Part shown: one piece after another, positions 34,246 through 43,779 of the stretch
Position numbering within the stretch: the first letter of the stretch is position 1
Layout: every line of letters begins with the position of its first letter
Source: Cordylochernes scorpioides
Lineage: Eukaryota > Arthropoda > Arachnida > Pseudoscorpiones > Chernetidae
Assembly (NCBI GenBank): GCA_030710605.1
Contig: CP092870.1
Span: forward strand, 13,453,991 to 13,517,990
Length of the DNA: 64,000 nt
Reading direction: 5' to 3'
The notes under the pieces: generated by a model
Databases searched by the model: none
What the model was told of the DNA's origin: nothing
The model's input: the letters and a program-made list of their open reading frames with translations, nothing else
Made by a program: the position numbers and the translations under genes

Positions 34246-34384
34246 TCCTGGGATGGGAAGAATGTTATATTTATTATGTTTATGATTATAATTCAGACAA
34301 AAAAAGATTCAAATATTGAGGAAGAAAATGTGTACTAATGTCTTTATGACAGAACAACATGAAGATAATAATTCAAATTATATT

Positions 34385-34625
34385 GGTATATCTTTAAAAA
34401 AAGACACTTCGGCCAGTCAAAGTTATATTTTCTCAACATTTCAACAGAATCTTTTGTCTTCATCAGTTGTTAGAACAATTTTTAACGCTTCGCCAAATGC
34501 TCTATTTTCGTTTATTTTCCCTGACGCAGACAGAAGAATTTTGTTGAAACATTGAAAATAAAACTTTAACTGGCCGAATTGTCTTTTTTAAAAGAAATAT
34601 GAATGCCGGCCAGGTAACCTCGATC
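34385..34625. mobile_element. family D foldback element
   Basis: CACTTCGGCCAGTCAAAGTT, CATTTCAACAGAATC and TTGTCTTCATCAG are mirrored by CTGACGCAGACAG, TTTTGTTGAAACATTG and AACTTTAACTGGCCGAA. CGCTTCGCCAAATGCT lies in the middle and ATGAATGCCGGCCAGGTAAC follows the right end, as at 55.5 kb. The frame 34316-34555 is a by-product. Confidence 0.6.
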
Positions 34626-35192
34626 TTTACGATATTTTGTAGCATATATTTCAATTATATGAATCTTGTTATCGGGTAAATTGAAGATTCCACAATATTA
34701 GAAAAACAAGTTCATATAATTATCTAGGCGTGAAACTACATTCTAACCATATGTCATAGCCAGTAATGTAACTCAATGTACATACCTCTGTTCATTGTTT
34801 GATATTCACTTCTTTTTCTACAGAATCAATGGAATTCATTTCTACATCTTAATGAACCAATACAAGCAAATATTCTATTTATCAATTTTCCTTCTTATAA
34901 TACGAATATTTGAATGATGATTAATCGAAATCATTTACATCACTTATTTAAGAGTCGTTTATAATACCATAAAAGGAAGAGTTGAGAGTTGTTTATTGGG
35001 AGAACATGACATGATAATAGATTAGTTCATTATCAGTGATTATGCAAGAAAACTCAGGATTCGAGACATCTACTATTGGAATGCCCACTCTTCTCTGGCC
35101 CTAGACTACAGACAGTTAATTATCACAGATTTAACTATTTTTGTAAATATATTTATGATTATCTTTCTAACCTGAAAGGATTAGGTTCCTAA
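34626..35192. other. AT-rich DNA, nothing recognised
   Basis: No gene or repeat was recognised. Confidence 0.55.
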
Positions 35193-35194
35193 TA

Positions 35195-35280
35195 CAGTTA
35201 AACCTGTTTATAGCTCCCCCTCTAAATAGCACCCTATTTTGGTGAGTCCCAAGAGTGGGCGCGGTAGACAGGTTTAACTG
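35195..35280. mobile_element. 86-bp pogo/Tigger-type MITE
   Basis: CAGTTAAACCTGT at 35195-35207 is exactly inverted as ACAGGTTTAACTG at 35268-35280. The left flank is TA (35193-35194). The right flank is TT, so the TA duplication is incomplete. The interior has AAATAGCACCCTATTTTGG and GGGCGCGG. Confidence 0.55.
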
Positions 35281-35320
35281 TTTATCTTATTATTTATATA
35301 TTTTTTTATTATATAATATG

Positions 35321-35510
35321 ATGCACTAGCGCGCCATCTGTTATCACTATTTTAAACGCGTAAGATTCTTTTTGAAATTAAACAATTTCTACAGCCCTTA
35401 CTGCAATGGAAATGATCCAGGCCCTCCCATAAATGTTTCCATTGCAGTAAGGGCAGTAGAAATTGTTTAATTTCAACAAGAATCTTACGCGTTTAAAATA
35501 GTTTCGAATT
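35321..35510. mobile_element. family A foldback, short form
   Basis: ATGCACTAGCGCGCCATCTG at the left end, ACGCGTAAGATTC and CAGCCCTTACTGCAATGGAA mirrored on the right through ATCTTACGCGTTTAAAATAG. The right terminus lacks the GCGCGCCATCT block. ATTATATAATATG lies immediately outside the left end and again just after the right arm (13-base direct repeat). 35520-35685 that follows has a family H arm (CGAGTTTTCAGG...GCCCTTCAG). Confidence 0.6.
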
Positions 35511-35685
35511 ATATAATATGTTTTGATTTAATCAGTAAAGAATCGAGGTTTTCTTTTCTTATTTCTTCTATTTCTCGAGTTTTCAGGTTAACATGCCCTT
35601 CAGCACGGGGATCCTTGCGTACAATCCTTGAATACTTATTGATTAAATCAAAGGGTAAAAGCAGGTAAGAATATTTATTAAAATA

Positions 35686-35957
35686 CACCTATCCCCCAAT
35701 TTACACGGTAGATACGTTCCTGAGAAAAAACGTGTAAAAACGTGTAATTTTTAAAAATTAGAAAAACAGACACAATATGTGTGTGCAGCAAGTCAGCACA
35801 TAAGCTCGGGATTCCTCGTGAGATGTGTACACAGCGCATGTGTTTAATCACAGTAGCATTTAGTATAGTGCGATAAAAACAAAAAAAAACTTATTTGGAA
35901 AACCGTGTAAAAGCGAAAACGTGTAAAACAAGTACCGTGTAAATCGGGGGATAGGTG
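35686..35957. mobile_element. 272-bp TA-flanked MITE with 25-bp TIRs
   Basis: CACCTATCCCCC plus ATTTACACGGTA at 35686-35710 is inverted at 35933-35957 with one mismatch. TA lies on both sides (35684-35685 and 35958-35959). TA duplication and 24-25 bp TIRs fit a Tc1/mariner-pogo type non-autonomous element. The interior repeats AACGTGTAAAA several times and includes GC-rich sequence, and has no frame. Confidence 0.65.
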
Positions 35958-36255
35958 TATGTTTATAACTGTTTATGTTTAAAGCCGAGATATCGCGTTT
36001 TGTGTGTTAAAATAAAAATAAAATCAGAGATTATATGACTCTCACGACTTAGAAATGTTGTACTACATTAACCAACTTAATATCCAATGTTTCAGTCCAA
36101 TGAGAAGAGTGACAGGAAATCACTGAACGTCAGAAATAGAATGAAACATTGGCTGATATAACTATACATTTTACAAACAAACTTACAACCAACAAACTTC
36201 AAATCTATTAGATATATAAGTAATTTATAATAAATATATAATACAATATAATGCG

Positions 36256-36551
36256 GCGTATGATTGTAAAACGACATTGGAGAGAAATTATCCCGCATAA
36301 GTTTCTTTTGAACGAAAATTCGAAATTTATTTTCAAGGAAAAATAACGATTATTTCTAACCTTAGAGATGAGGTATGAAAGGATGAATCCCTGGACACTT
36401 TATTTTTCCGTTTATCATTACTCTTCACAATTCATCCTTTCATACCCCATCTCTAAGGTTAGAAATAATCGTTATTTCTCCTTGAAAATAAATTTCGAAT
36501 TTTCGTTTAAAAGAAACTTATGCGGGATAATTTCCAATGTCGTTTTACAAA
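36256..36551. mobile_element. family E hairpin element
   Basis: GATTGTAAAACGACATTGGA, AAGTTTCTTTTGAACGAAAA and CTAACCTTAGAGATGAGGTA are mirrored on the right to CCAATGTCGTTTTACAA. The centre has GAATCCCTGGACAC (3' end of the tRNA-like core) and TTATTTTTCCGTTTATC. Left of it, AGATATATAAGTA at 36210-36222 is repeated right after it at 36551-36563. Confidence 0.6.
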
Positions 36552-36824
36552 GATATATAAGTACAACTGTTTCAGAGAATCAAGTAAATCTAGGAAGTAT
36601 TTGGGCAGAATTGCTCCAAACCGATAATCAAACCGTCAAAATATCAAACAATATTTTTCAAGCGAGGCAAACTTACAAACAACAAACTTCAAATCAATTA
36701 GATATATAAGTACAACTGTTTCAGAGAATAAAGTAAATCTAGGAAATATTTGGGCAGAATTCCGACAAACCGATATTTAAACCGTCAAAATATCAAACAA
36801 TATTTTTCAAGCGAGGCAAACTTA
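36551..36824 (+). repeat. tandem duplication, period 149 bp
   Basis: AGATATATAAGTACAACTGT, CAGAGAAT, AGTAAATCTAGGAA, TTTGGGCAGAATT and CAAGCGAGGCAAACTTA at 36551-36675 recur at 36700-36824. The spacer AACAAACTTCAAATC also occurs left of the family E hairpin (36186-36200), so at least a third partial unit existed and the hairpin sits at a unit junction. Confidence 0.65.
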
Positions 36825-37496
36825 TGGCCGAAGTTTGGGCCATTTGTACACAGCAGAGGAATATGGACACTATCTGACAACACCATAAATTGTCACTCCA
36901 CCATTTCTCAACCAATCCTCCATCTTACTTGGACGACCTCCTTTTAAATTGACAGAATCTTTATTGATTTTTACAGAAAAGTCTTCATTGAACCTCCATT
37001 TATTTATGTAGAACCAAATAAAAATTTAGGCATTTGAAAAAAAAGGTATAATATTTCATCCTAACTCAATGGTTATCATATTTGATTTCAGTTGCTTTTC
37101 TTTCTTTTAAATGAGTTTTTTTTTATTTATATTCATTTGGGCGAAACACACTCCAACAAATAAAAAAAAACCATTGAATAATATTTTATTTGAAATTATA
37201 TTTTAAAATATAAATACCTTGGAGCAGAAAAAAGCAGAATTTTCTATTTCTTTCATTAATAAAAAAAAGGAAAAATTATTTCTTTAGGAAAACGGATTGC
37301 TGCTTTTCTCCGTGTCAGGGGAGGAAGGATAAAGAAATATAAATATTAATGGAAAAAGGAAAATTTTATTTTTTCAATTTTTTTTTTGTTCGGGAATTAT
37401 TTGAAATTAAATATTATTTCTTGACACGTCTATGCAACAATTGTTTAATATTGTATAGACCAACTTAGAATGATGACAACGTATATGCAAATTATA
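36825..37496. other. AT-rich DNA, nothing recognised
   Basis: Long A and T runs, and no feature was recognised. Confidence 0.55.
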
Positions 37497-37850
37497 ATGC
37501 ATTAGCGCGCCATCTGTTATCAAAATTCGAAACTATTATAGACGCGTATGATTCTTTATTAAAATAAACAATTTATACTGCCCTTACTGCAATGAATATT
37601 TAATGGGAGAGCCTGGCTCATCAGTGTCCATGGTTCATTTAAAATACCCATTCCAAGAGTCTAGCAACAGTATCACTATAAAAGGAAGATCGAAAAAGGC
37701 AATATAACAGCGTATGGTAGATTAAACTGGCGAAACCGCTGGAAGGGTTCACCACTGATGAGCTAGGACCTCCCATTAATTTTTCCATTGCAGTAAGGGC
37801 AGTAGAAATTGTTTATTTTAAAAAAGAATCATACGCGTCTATATATGCAT
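37497..37850. mobile_element. family A foldback, long form
   Basis: ATGCATTAGCGCGCCATCTG, GAAACTATTATAGACGCGTA and CTGCCCTTACTGCAATG form the left side. CATTGCAGTAAGGGCAGTAG and ATACGCGTCTATA form the right, where the terminal block is lost. The inside holds GGGTTCACCACTGATGAGC and CGAAACCGCTGG, i.e. the reverse of the CPYC-containing half. Confidence 0.6.
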
Positions 37851-38399
37851 GTATATTATGAATAAATTCTGAGGCAGCTCAGACATTTTCCGAGCCTTTT
37901 TAGATGTATAGCTGTATAGAAGAATCAGAAGCTTTTTCTTATTGTAGTTTAGGCTTTGAGGCTATTAGATTGTACATCCATTCAGTTATATACTCATTTT
38001 TTGCTTAACGCTCTGGTTTAATCTGAGAAAGGCATTTCTGTTTTCAGACGTCACAGTTATCTTTATGTGTAGCAATTCTGATTTTTAATCATTACTATGC
38101 AGCTCTTTCAAGAATAAATTAAAGCAGCCCTTACACAGCCATGAACATACAGGACATGTAAATCTTTTTATTTTTTCAGGCATTTTATTTCACAGCTATT
38201 CTATTGTACAGACATTCTAAAGATTAAACATTCTGTTTACAGCCATTGATTATAAAAATCAATTTATTAACACAAAAACTTATCGACCATTAAAAACATC
38301 AAGTCCAAAATATTTGCAGGTGAACCCAAAGTTTTTTGGATTTCAAAATAACGATTTTTGTGAATCATATAATGAACAAAATTTAATGAAGTTTTATAC
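37851..38399. other. AT-rich DNA, nothing recognised
   Basis: No feature was recognised. Confidence 0.55.
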
Positions 38400-38590
38400 T
38401 TTTTATCATGTATTTAGGATTCAGACAAAAACTCTGAAAGATATTTGACGCACAATAACCTTTGTTGAAGACATACGAGATAAGGAAGTGTGAACAAATT
38501 GCATCGTCTAATTAAAAATATATATATTATACCCGCGACATCAAAGACTTACTACATCCTTAGGTTTGGTCCATGAGTGTGTATATATAA
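38400..38590 (+). repeat. family F repeat, copy 3
   Basis: GATTCAGACAAAAACTCTGA, AAGATATTTGACGCACAATA, CATACGAGATAAGGAAGTGT and TCAAAGACTTACTACATCC match copies 1 and 2 in order. Confidence 0.5.
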
Positions 38591-39294
38591 ATGATGGTTT
38601 TCATTCATCACTGTTAAGAAAATAAAAAAATAAAGAGAAATTCATGAAGATCGTTATAGGTGATTTCGACCATCCTGACAATGTACTTAATCTTGCACAG
38701 GTCATTTCGACCACATCAATCAACGAATGCAGAGTCTTAATTGATTGACCACTCGCTTATTATCGCTAACAATCTAATGAAATCCTTAGCGAATATTCAT
38801 ATATTTCATTACCAGGGTTCATTTAGGATTTTTTACACCTAAATTTTATGGATATTTCTAGGAGTAGTACGGACATCTTTATTAGAATACAATATTCGTT
38901 CATCTAAAATATTTGAGAAAGTATACCTTTGTAGATGGCAATGTAATTATTGAAACCTTTGTGAAGCTTTTGGAGGAGCATAATCACATCTTCTATAGAT
39001 AGTTCGCAGAGGCTTTAAAAAGTTGATAGAAAATTATATAGTTTTTCTTTTAAAGAAAAATATAACTATATTGAAAAATAAATAGAAACAGTATATTCTC
39101 TACAGTGCACATTGTATCCCTGCCGTTATGTTGAACCTGTTTCGAAATATGAAAGATTCATTGCATCCACAAGACCAGTAGACATAGAATAATTTATTTT
39201 GACAATATATTTATATATAGGCGATAACGTTTCATCTTTATATAAGAAATGGAAGCATTCTGTATCATGAATGCTTCTTTTCGAAAAAATAAAT
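38591..39294. other. AT-rich DNA, nothing recognised
   Basis: No feature was recognised. Confidence 0.55.
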
Positions 39295-39480
39295 TCTCTC
39301 TCTCTACTGTCCTTACTGCAATTAAATATATTGGAAGGGCTTGGCTCATCAGTGGTGAATTCTCCCAGCAGTTTCGATAATTTACTCTACCAGACCACTT
39401 CTTAGAGTTCTAATACTGTATTGCTGGATTATGACGATATAATAAATTTTTAGATCATCATTATGTAAGGATCAGTCAAC
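39295..39480 (+). mobile_element. family A long-form fragment
   Basis: CTCTACTGTCCTTACTGCAA, GAAGGGCTTGGCTCATCAGT, GGTGAATTCTCCCAGC, CTACCAGACCACTTCTTAG and CTAATACTGTATTG follow the same order as 13.95 kb. A single-base loss after CTGCAATT shifts the possible CPYC frame. Confidence 0.5.
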
Positions 39481-40238
39481 AATTGAATAACTTTGAGACG
39501 AAGAGTAAAGCCAGTTCAATTTCTATGTAAATAACACAAGATAATTATTACCTTACCCAATTGGAGGATCTGTATCGGGAAAGTCTCTAATAAAGGTTTT
39601 TGTGTTTTTTATTCTGACGATATATGCTGCAATGAAGGTTGGAAGCTTAGAAATGGTTTTACAATCAAACGATAGACATAAGATATCTAATTTCAACCGG
39701 CATTCGTTACAATATCAACCGAGACCAACTAAATATCTACATATTGGCGTCATGTGATGGATCCACCGAGTAATGCTATCACAGAGTATGAAACTATGAC
39801 AGTATATTTGTAGCCAGATGTAACAGCCATTGTATGGCCTATTAAAAGTTTTATCGCACAATTTAGAAGCCGCCTAACCACTGATACATAGACTTGTGTT
39901 CTCCAGGGTGTGATCAATTGAAATTACGGTGGTACATAAATGGCTTTGCCATTAGTACTCTGAATTGTTATGGATTGTGTGTCGGTAGCTACATAGACAG
40001 ACTCTATGACTCGTCTTTTGGAACACTTCTGTCTAGCGAACCTTATATGCTATTGTGGATTCTCGCATTCAACAAATAAACATATTAATATATTGTATTA
40101 ATATACGCACCTATATCTTTAATAAGTGTCCATATTATATATATCAAAATTATATGTTTATTGTTAATATACTCCTTTCTGTATAATTATAAATGAAAGA
40201 CAATTCGCTGAGGGAAAAGTTTTTTATATATATATATA
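39481..40238. other. no gene recognised
   Basis: 39600-39665 repeats the ATATGCTGC...AAGG...TTAGAAATGGT end of the family A long form, so that element may be split. The frame 39894-40079 has no domain. Confidence 0.45.
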
Positions 40239-40429
40239 TAACGGCAATACAAGCTTTCGGGCTTAACAACCCTTTGACAGTTGTAACTATGCTACTGAGG
40301 TTTTCGAATCTAATCCATATATATTGTTGCATCAATTTTAATGCGCCCTAAATTCATTTAAAATATTCTATGATATTAAATATTTGTTTAAAACATATTA
40401 TTTATATTATCATCATTCCTTTTTTATAG

Positions 40430-40697
40430 TTTCATTCCTTTTGTAATATTGTTATTGTACATATATCTTGATTGGTTATTGGAGGGAGAGAGGACCTAGA
40501 CTACGGATCACGACCTACGAGGAAGACAACGAATAAATAAACGCAATAACTTTAAAAGGTAATTTATTTGCTTTGAGTATAGAAACCCGATCGGGAAACG
40601 TGTATAACACCAAGAAGGAAGATACCAAGGTTGACGACCCTGCAAAGCTGAAACTTGGTGCAACAATATACTGTCTTATACCACCTGCTTTGTTGTA
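40430..40697 (+). pseudogene. gag-like start of an LTR element, interrupted by a Helitron
   Basis: A frame from 40573 (TTG; an ATG is probably lost) reads SIETRSGNVYNTKKED, then AKLKLGATIYCLIP, and is cut at 40697 by the Helitron. The minus strand at 50165-50395 has the related MVETRSGKIQDMSEEG...AKWQLDATIQRY. The upstream 40430-40570 region with GAATAAATAAACGCAATAAC could be leader or LTR. The family is inferred as retrotransposon gag from the paired copies, and no zinc knuckle or protease remains. Confidence 0.4.
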
Positions 40698-41081
40698 TTC
40701 TATATACAGTTACGAGCGTCATGCGTGGCCTCTGTCACGGTTTGCTTATTTTTTTAGAATGGCGCCCTCCTATTGGTCGGCTACGATCACGCCACCTTTG
40801 CCCCCCCCCCCCCCATTTCTGTAACTATTATGTTGGAGCGGGTCGCTCCTTAAATAAATGCATATATTAGTTAATAACCAAATGGAATCCTCTCTTTCTT
40901 TTTCCCAGTAAGAGACGCCTACGGAAGCCAACAGTACATAGACAGATAAAGCACATAGGCTATAGTTATTAACTAAAATATGCATTTATTTAAGGCGCCA
41001 ATTTATAATTGTAACAAATAGTATTTGAATCAAAACATTCAATCGGGTAAAACACGGGCGTTGCCCGGGTCATTCGGCTAG
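40698..41081 (+). mobile_element. young non-autonomous Helitron, copy 2
   Basis: Nearly identical to 26038-26424, with the same TTCTATATACAG start after A, hairpin CGGGC GTT GCCCG and CTAG (41078-41081) before T. The C run is 14 (40801-40814) against 19 in copy 1. It carries the same 148-bp TIR element and it interrupts the gag-like frame. Confidence 0.65.
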
Positions 41082-41217
41082 TGTATATATATGGATTAGA
41101 TTCGAAAAACCTCAGTAACGTAGTTATACCTGTCGAAGGGCTGTTGAGCCCTTGTATTGTCGTTATATATAAGAATAGACTCCTCCCTCATCGAATTGTC
41201 TTTAATTCATATGTTTA

Positions 41218-41460
41218 CAAAACTATTTTAGAAGCGTAATATTCTTTTTAAAATTAAAGAATATATACTGCCTTTACTGCGATGGAAAAATTATAGGGAG
41301 GGCCTGGCTCATCAGTTGTGAACCCTCCCAGCGGTTTCGCCAGTTTAATCTACCATACCGCTGTTATATTTTCATTTTTGGAACTTCCTTTTATAGTGAT
41401 ATTGATGCTTGACTCTTCGAATGGGTATTTTAGATGAACTATGGGCATAAGCTTTTAGGA
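41218..41460 (+). mobile_element. family A long-form element, partial
   Basis: AACTATTTTAGAAGCGTAAT, TATACTGCCTTTACTGCGAT, GGGAGGGCCTGGCTCATCAG, CCCTCCCAGCGGTTTCGCCA and CTTTTATAGTGATATTGATG. It is the mirror image of 41580-41805, so the two together form a large foldback of about 600 bp separated by 41461-41559. Confidence 0.6.
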
Positions 41461-41559
41461 CAGCAGAATTACATATAATTATAAATATATAATATGCTTC
41501 GAGCAATCACTCTTCCGCAAATATCGATTTGTGTCTTTTATTCGAACAATTATATTACT

Positions 41560-41822
41560 ATGCACTAGCGCGCCATCTAAAATACCCATTCGAAGAGTCA
41601 AGCATCAATATCACTATAAAAGGAAGTTCCAAAAATGAAATATAAAAGCGGTATGGTAGATTAAACTGGCGAAACCGCTGGGAGGGTTCACCACTGATGA
41701 GCCAGGCCCTCCCTATACTTTTTCAATTGCAGTAAGGGCAGTAGAAATTGTTTAATTTTAAAAAGAATATTACGCGTCTAAAATAGTTTTGTAATTTGAA
41801 AACAGATGGCGCGCTAGTGCAT
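41560..41822 (-). mobile_element. family A element with both termini
   Basis: ATGCACTAGCGCGCCATCT at 41560-41578 and CAGATGGCGCGCTAGTGCAT at 41803-41822 give complete inverted ends. The interior holds only one orientation of the long-form block (AAACCGCTGGGAGGGTTCAC, CAGTAAGGGCAGTAG), so one arm is deleted. Confidence 0.65.
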
Positions 41823-41969
41823 CGTAATTAATATGTTTATATAAAATACATTTTCATATTTATATTTACAAATATTTTGATAGAAACCTCATAGCTTATT
41901 TTATCGTTGTTTGTTTGATATACCTTTTTCAAGAATTGATCATCAGTATAAAATAGAAACATCAATTTA

Positions 41970-42187
41970 CAAGGGTCACTCCAAAAGGTATTGCAATCAC
42001 TTATTTTTATTAAGGCTGCAACTTTCAATTTTTCAGAGTTTCTCAAAGTATTCACCCTTACCATCTATGCAAGATTATATCCGTGAAAACCAATTATCGA
42101 AGCACTTACACCAGTCATCTTCAGGGATGGAATCTGTACGGCATTGATAAAGGCTTCCAGTGCTTCATCATCAGTGTCAAATTTTAT
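41970..42187 (-). pseudogene. mariner transposase C-terminal remnant with 3' TIR
   Basis: The minus strand reads FDTDDEALEAFINAV, then after a one-base shift DDWCKCFDNWFSRI, an in-frame stop, and SCIDGKGEYFEKL followed by the normal stop. W..CF..W..R...CI...G.YFE is the usual end of mariner-family transposases. The terminal repeat AAGGGTCACTCCAAAAGGTA follows at 41971-41990 with TA outside (41968-41969). The catalytic domain is absent and a family A fragment begins where the homology stops. Confidence 0.6.
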
Positions 42188-42189
42188 CT

Positions 42190-42305
42190 CTTCAGAGCGG
42201 TATGGTAGATTAAACTGGCGACACCGCTGGAAAGGTTCACAATCGATGAGCTAGACCCTCCGATAACTTTTATAATTGCAGTAAACGCAATAGTTAAAAT
42301 TATTG
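42190..42305 (-). mobile_element. family A fragment
   Basis: GCGGTATGGTAGATTAAACT, CACCGCTGGAAAGGTTCAC, GATGAGCTAGACCCTCCGAT and ATTGCAGTAAACGCAATAG, diverged from other copies. It joins the mariner remnant directly. Confidence 0.5.
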
Positions 42306-42424
42306 ATAACAACTGTTGTCTGTACTATTCAAGATTAATTGAAAAGGGGATTATTGATGTAGATGTATAACGATATAGAGGTTGAGAAGATACACATGAG
42401 AGGTTATGAATACTAGATGTCAAT

Positions 42425-42745
42425 AAAGATATTTAATATTCTTCGTTCAAAAGAAACATTCGCGATATAATTGCAATTTTCATTCTACAATCATAAGCCG
42501 CCTTATATTGTATTATAAATTACTTTATATAATATTTACGAACGGAAAAATATGTCCAGGGTAGCCTAGTGGACATGGCATCTGCGCGGTAAGCGGAACA
42601 CTTTGGGTTCGATTCCCATCCCTGGACACTTTTATTTTTCCGTTAATCATTACTCTTCTCCTAAAAATAAATTTCGATTTTTCGTTCAAAAGAAACATTC
42701 GCGGTATAATTGCAATTTTCGTTCTAAAATCATAAGCCACATTAT
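42425..42745. mobile_element. family E hairpin element with tRNA-like core
   Basis: TTCAAAAGAAACATTCGCG and CATTCTACAATCATAAGCCG on the left and repeated on the right in the same direction (42690-42745) show a partial duplication and not a clean hairpin here. The core is symmetrical: AACGGAAAAATA, tRNA-like sequence, then TTATTTTTCCGTT. This is the only copy with the whole core. Confidence 0.5.
42555..42627 (+). tRNA. tRNA-like sequence inside family E, isotype uncertain
   Basis: A 73-nt cloverleaf can be drawn: acceptor TCCAGGG/CCCTGGA (7 of 7), D stem GCC/GGC, anticodon stem TCTGC/GCGGA (with one G-T), variable loop of 5, T arm TTGGG-TTCGATT-CCCAT. A-box TAGCCTAGTGG and B-box GGTTCGATTCC are intact. 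The anticodon loop GCGGTAA has C instead of U at position 33 and would give GGT (Thr), which eukaryotes do not normally use. I therefore think it is a mobile-element tRNA relic. Confidence 0.5.
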
Positions 42746-43779
42746 ATTGTATATTCTAAAGATATTTAAATTATCTATGAATCTATGTAATAGGGACGGC
42801 TTCGAGTTTACAACATCTGATATCAATATTACGCGTTTTGAGCACTGACGATGGATAAATTTCATCGTTTTATTGCATTTTATATCAATAAATATGCATA
42901 CATGTCTTGTATCCATCCCTATACAAAGTGCACCATGTAGTAAACGAAGGGAAACCGTCGCTATTTAGGCCATAGTCTCTGTAAGCTCCTTTTTCAGCCC
43001 ACAGGCTTCTTGGAAATGAATTAAGTAGTTTTAAAAAGTTTCCTTATTCCCTCCCCCCACAAAAATTGAGAATATGATGAAAGTTCTGAAGTGGTGGATG
43101 TTCCCAAAATAGAATTGGCTTAGGCCTGTGCTGGAATTGATTGCTCGTGGGTTTGCTCTATTTTAGTCTTTTTGTTCTTTTCTGGTCGATCATTTCAGGT
43201 ATCTCAGTTACATATGAGAGTTGGATAATTTCTGAAAAAAATATCGTTAAAGTTGGAATCAATACTTATATCTCCATAAATTCACGATTAAAATAAATAT
43301 TTTAAATAAGATATACCCTGAGAGAAATTATAAATAATATAAAATTAAAATATCCCTTATTATTGTAACTTGCTTGGAACTATTAAAGTTAAGGTCCGAC
43401 CTTTCCTATTCCCTGTTTTCCTGTGGTGAAGTTTTATGGCGCCAGGTTTCGACTTGGCTATCTCTAGGAAACGTTAGGATTTATTTAACCTTTGGCCCGA
43501 TTGGGGGAAACTCCTGAACCTGGCTTTTTAGATGACAGTTGGGAGGAAAATATTAAGGCAAATACGGCCGTACTGGGCACTCTCCTTGCTGGAAACATGT
43601 CAGCACATCTGTTTCTAAAGAAGTAGTCTTATTGTGCTCACTAACCTCTGAAGTGTTATAAATATATAGAATATATATAGAATATTGAACACCCAACACA
43701 CACACAACAAAAATAAATAATGTGGAAAAATAGTACAAAAAAAAAGTGAAATAAAATTATTATCAGATGGTTAAATTAA
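42746..43779. other. no gene recognised; one shared block
   Basis: 43070-43115 (GAATATGATGAAAGTTCTGA, AGTGGTGGATGTTCCC) recurs at about 47156-47192, a small dispersed repeat. Frames at 42603-42916 and 43553-43738 show no domain. Confidence 0.45.

Larger units (their letters stand above)
40239..41178. repeat. nested composite: outer inverted repeat
   Basis: AACGGCAATACAAGCTTTCG, AACAACCCTTTGACAG, GTAACTATGCTACTGAGG and TTTTCGAATCTAATCCATAT at 40239-40324 are mirrored at 41084-41178 (ATGGATTAGATTCGAAAAAC, CTCAGTAACGTAGTTAT, CTGTCGAAGGGCTGTT, AATTGTCGTTA-like end). The arms are about 85 bp. Between them lie an LTR-element gag fragment and a complete Helitron. Confidence 0.6.
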
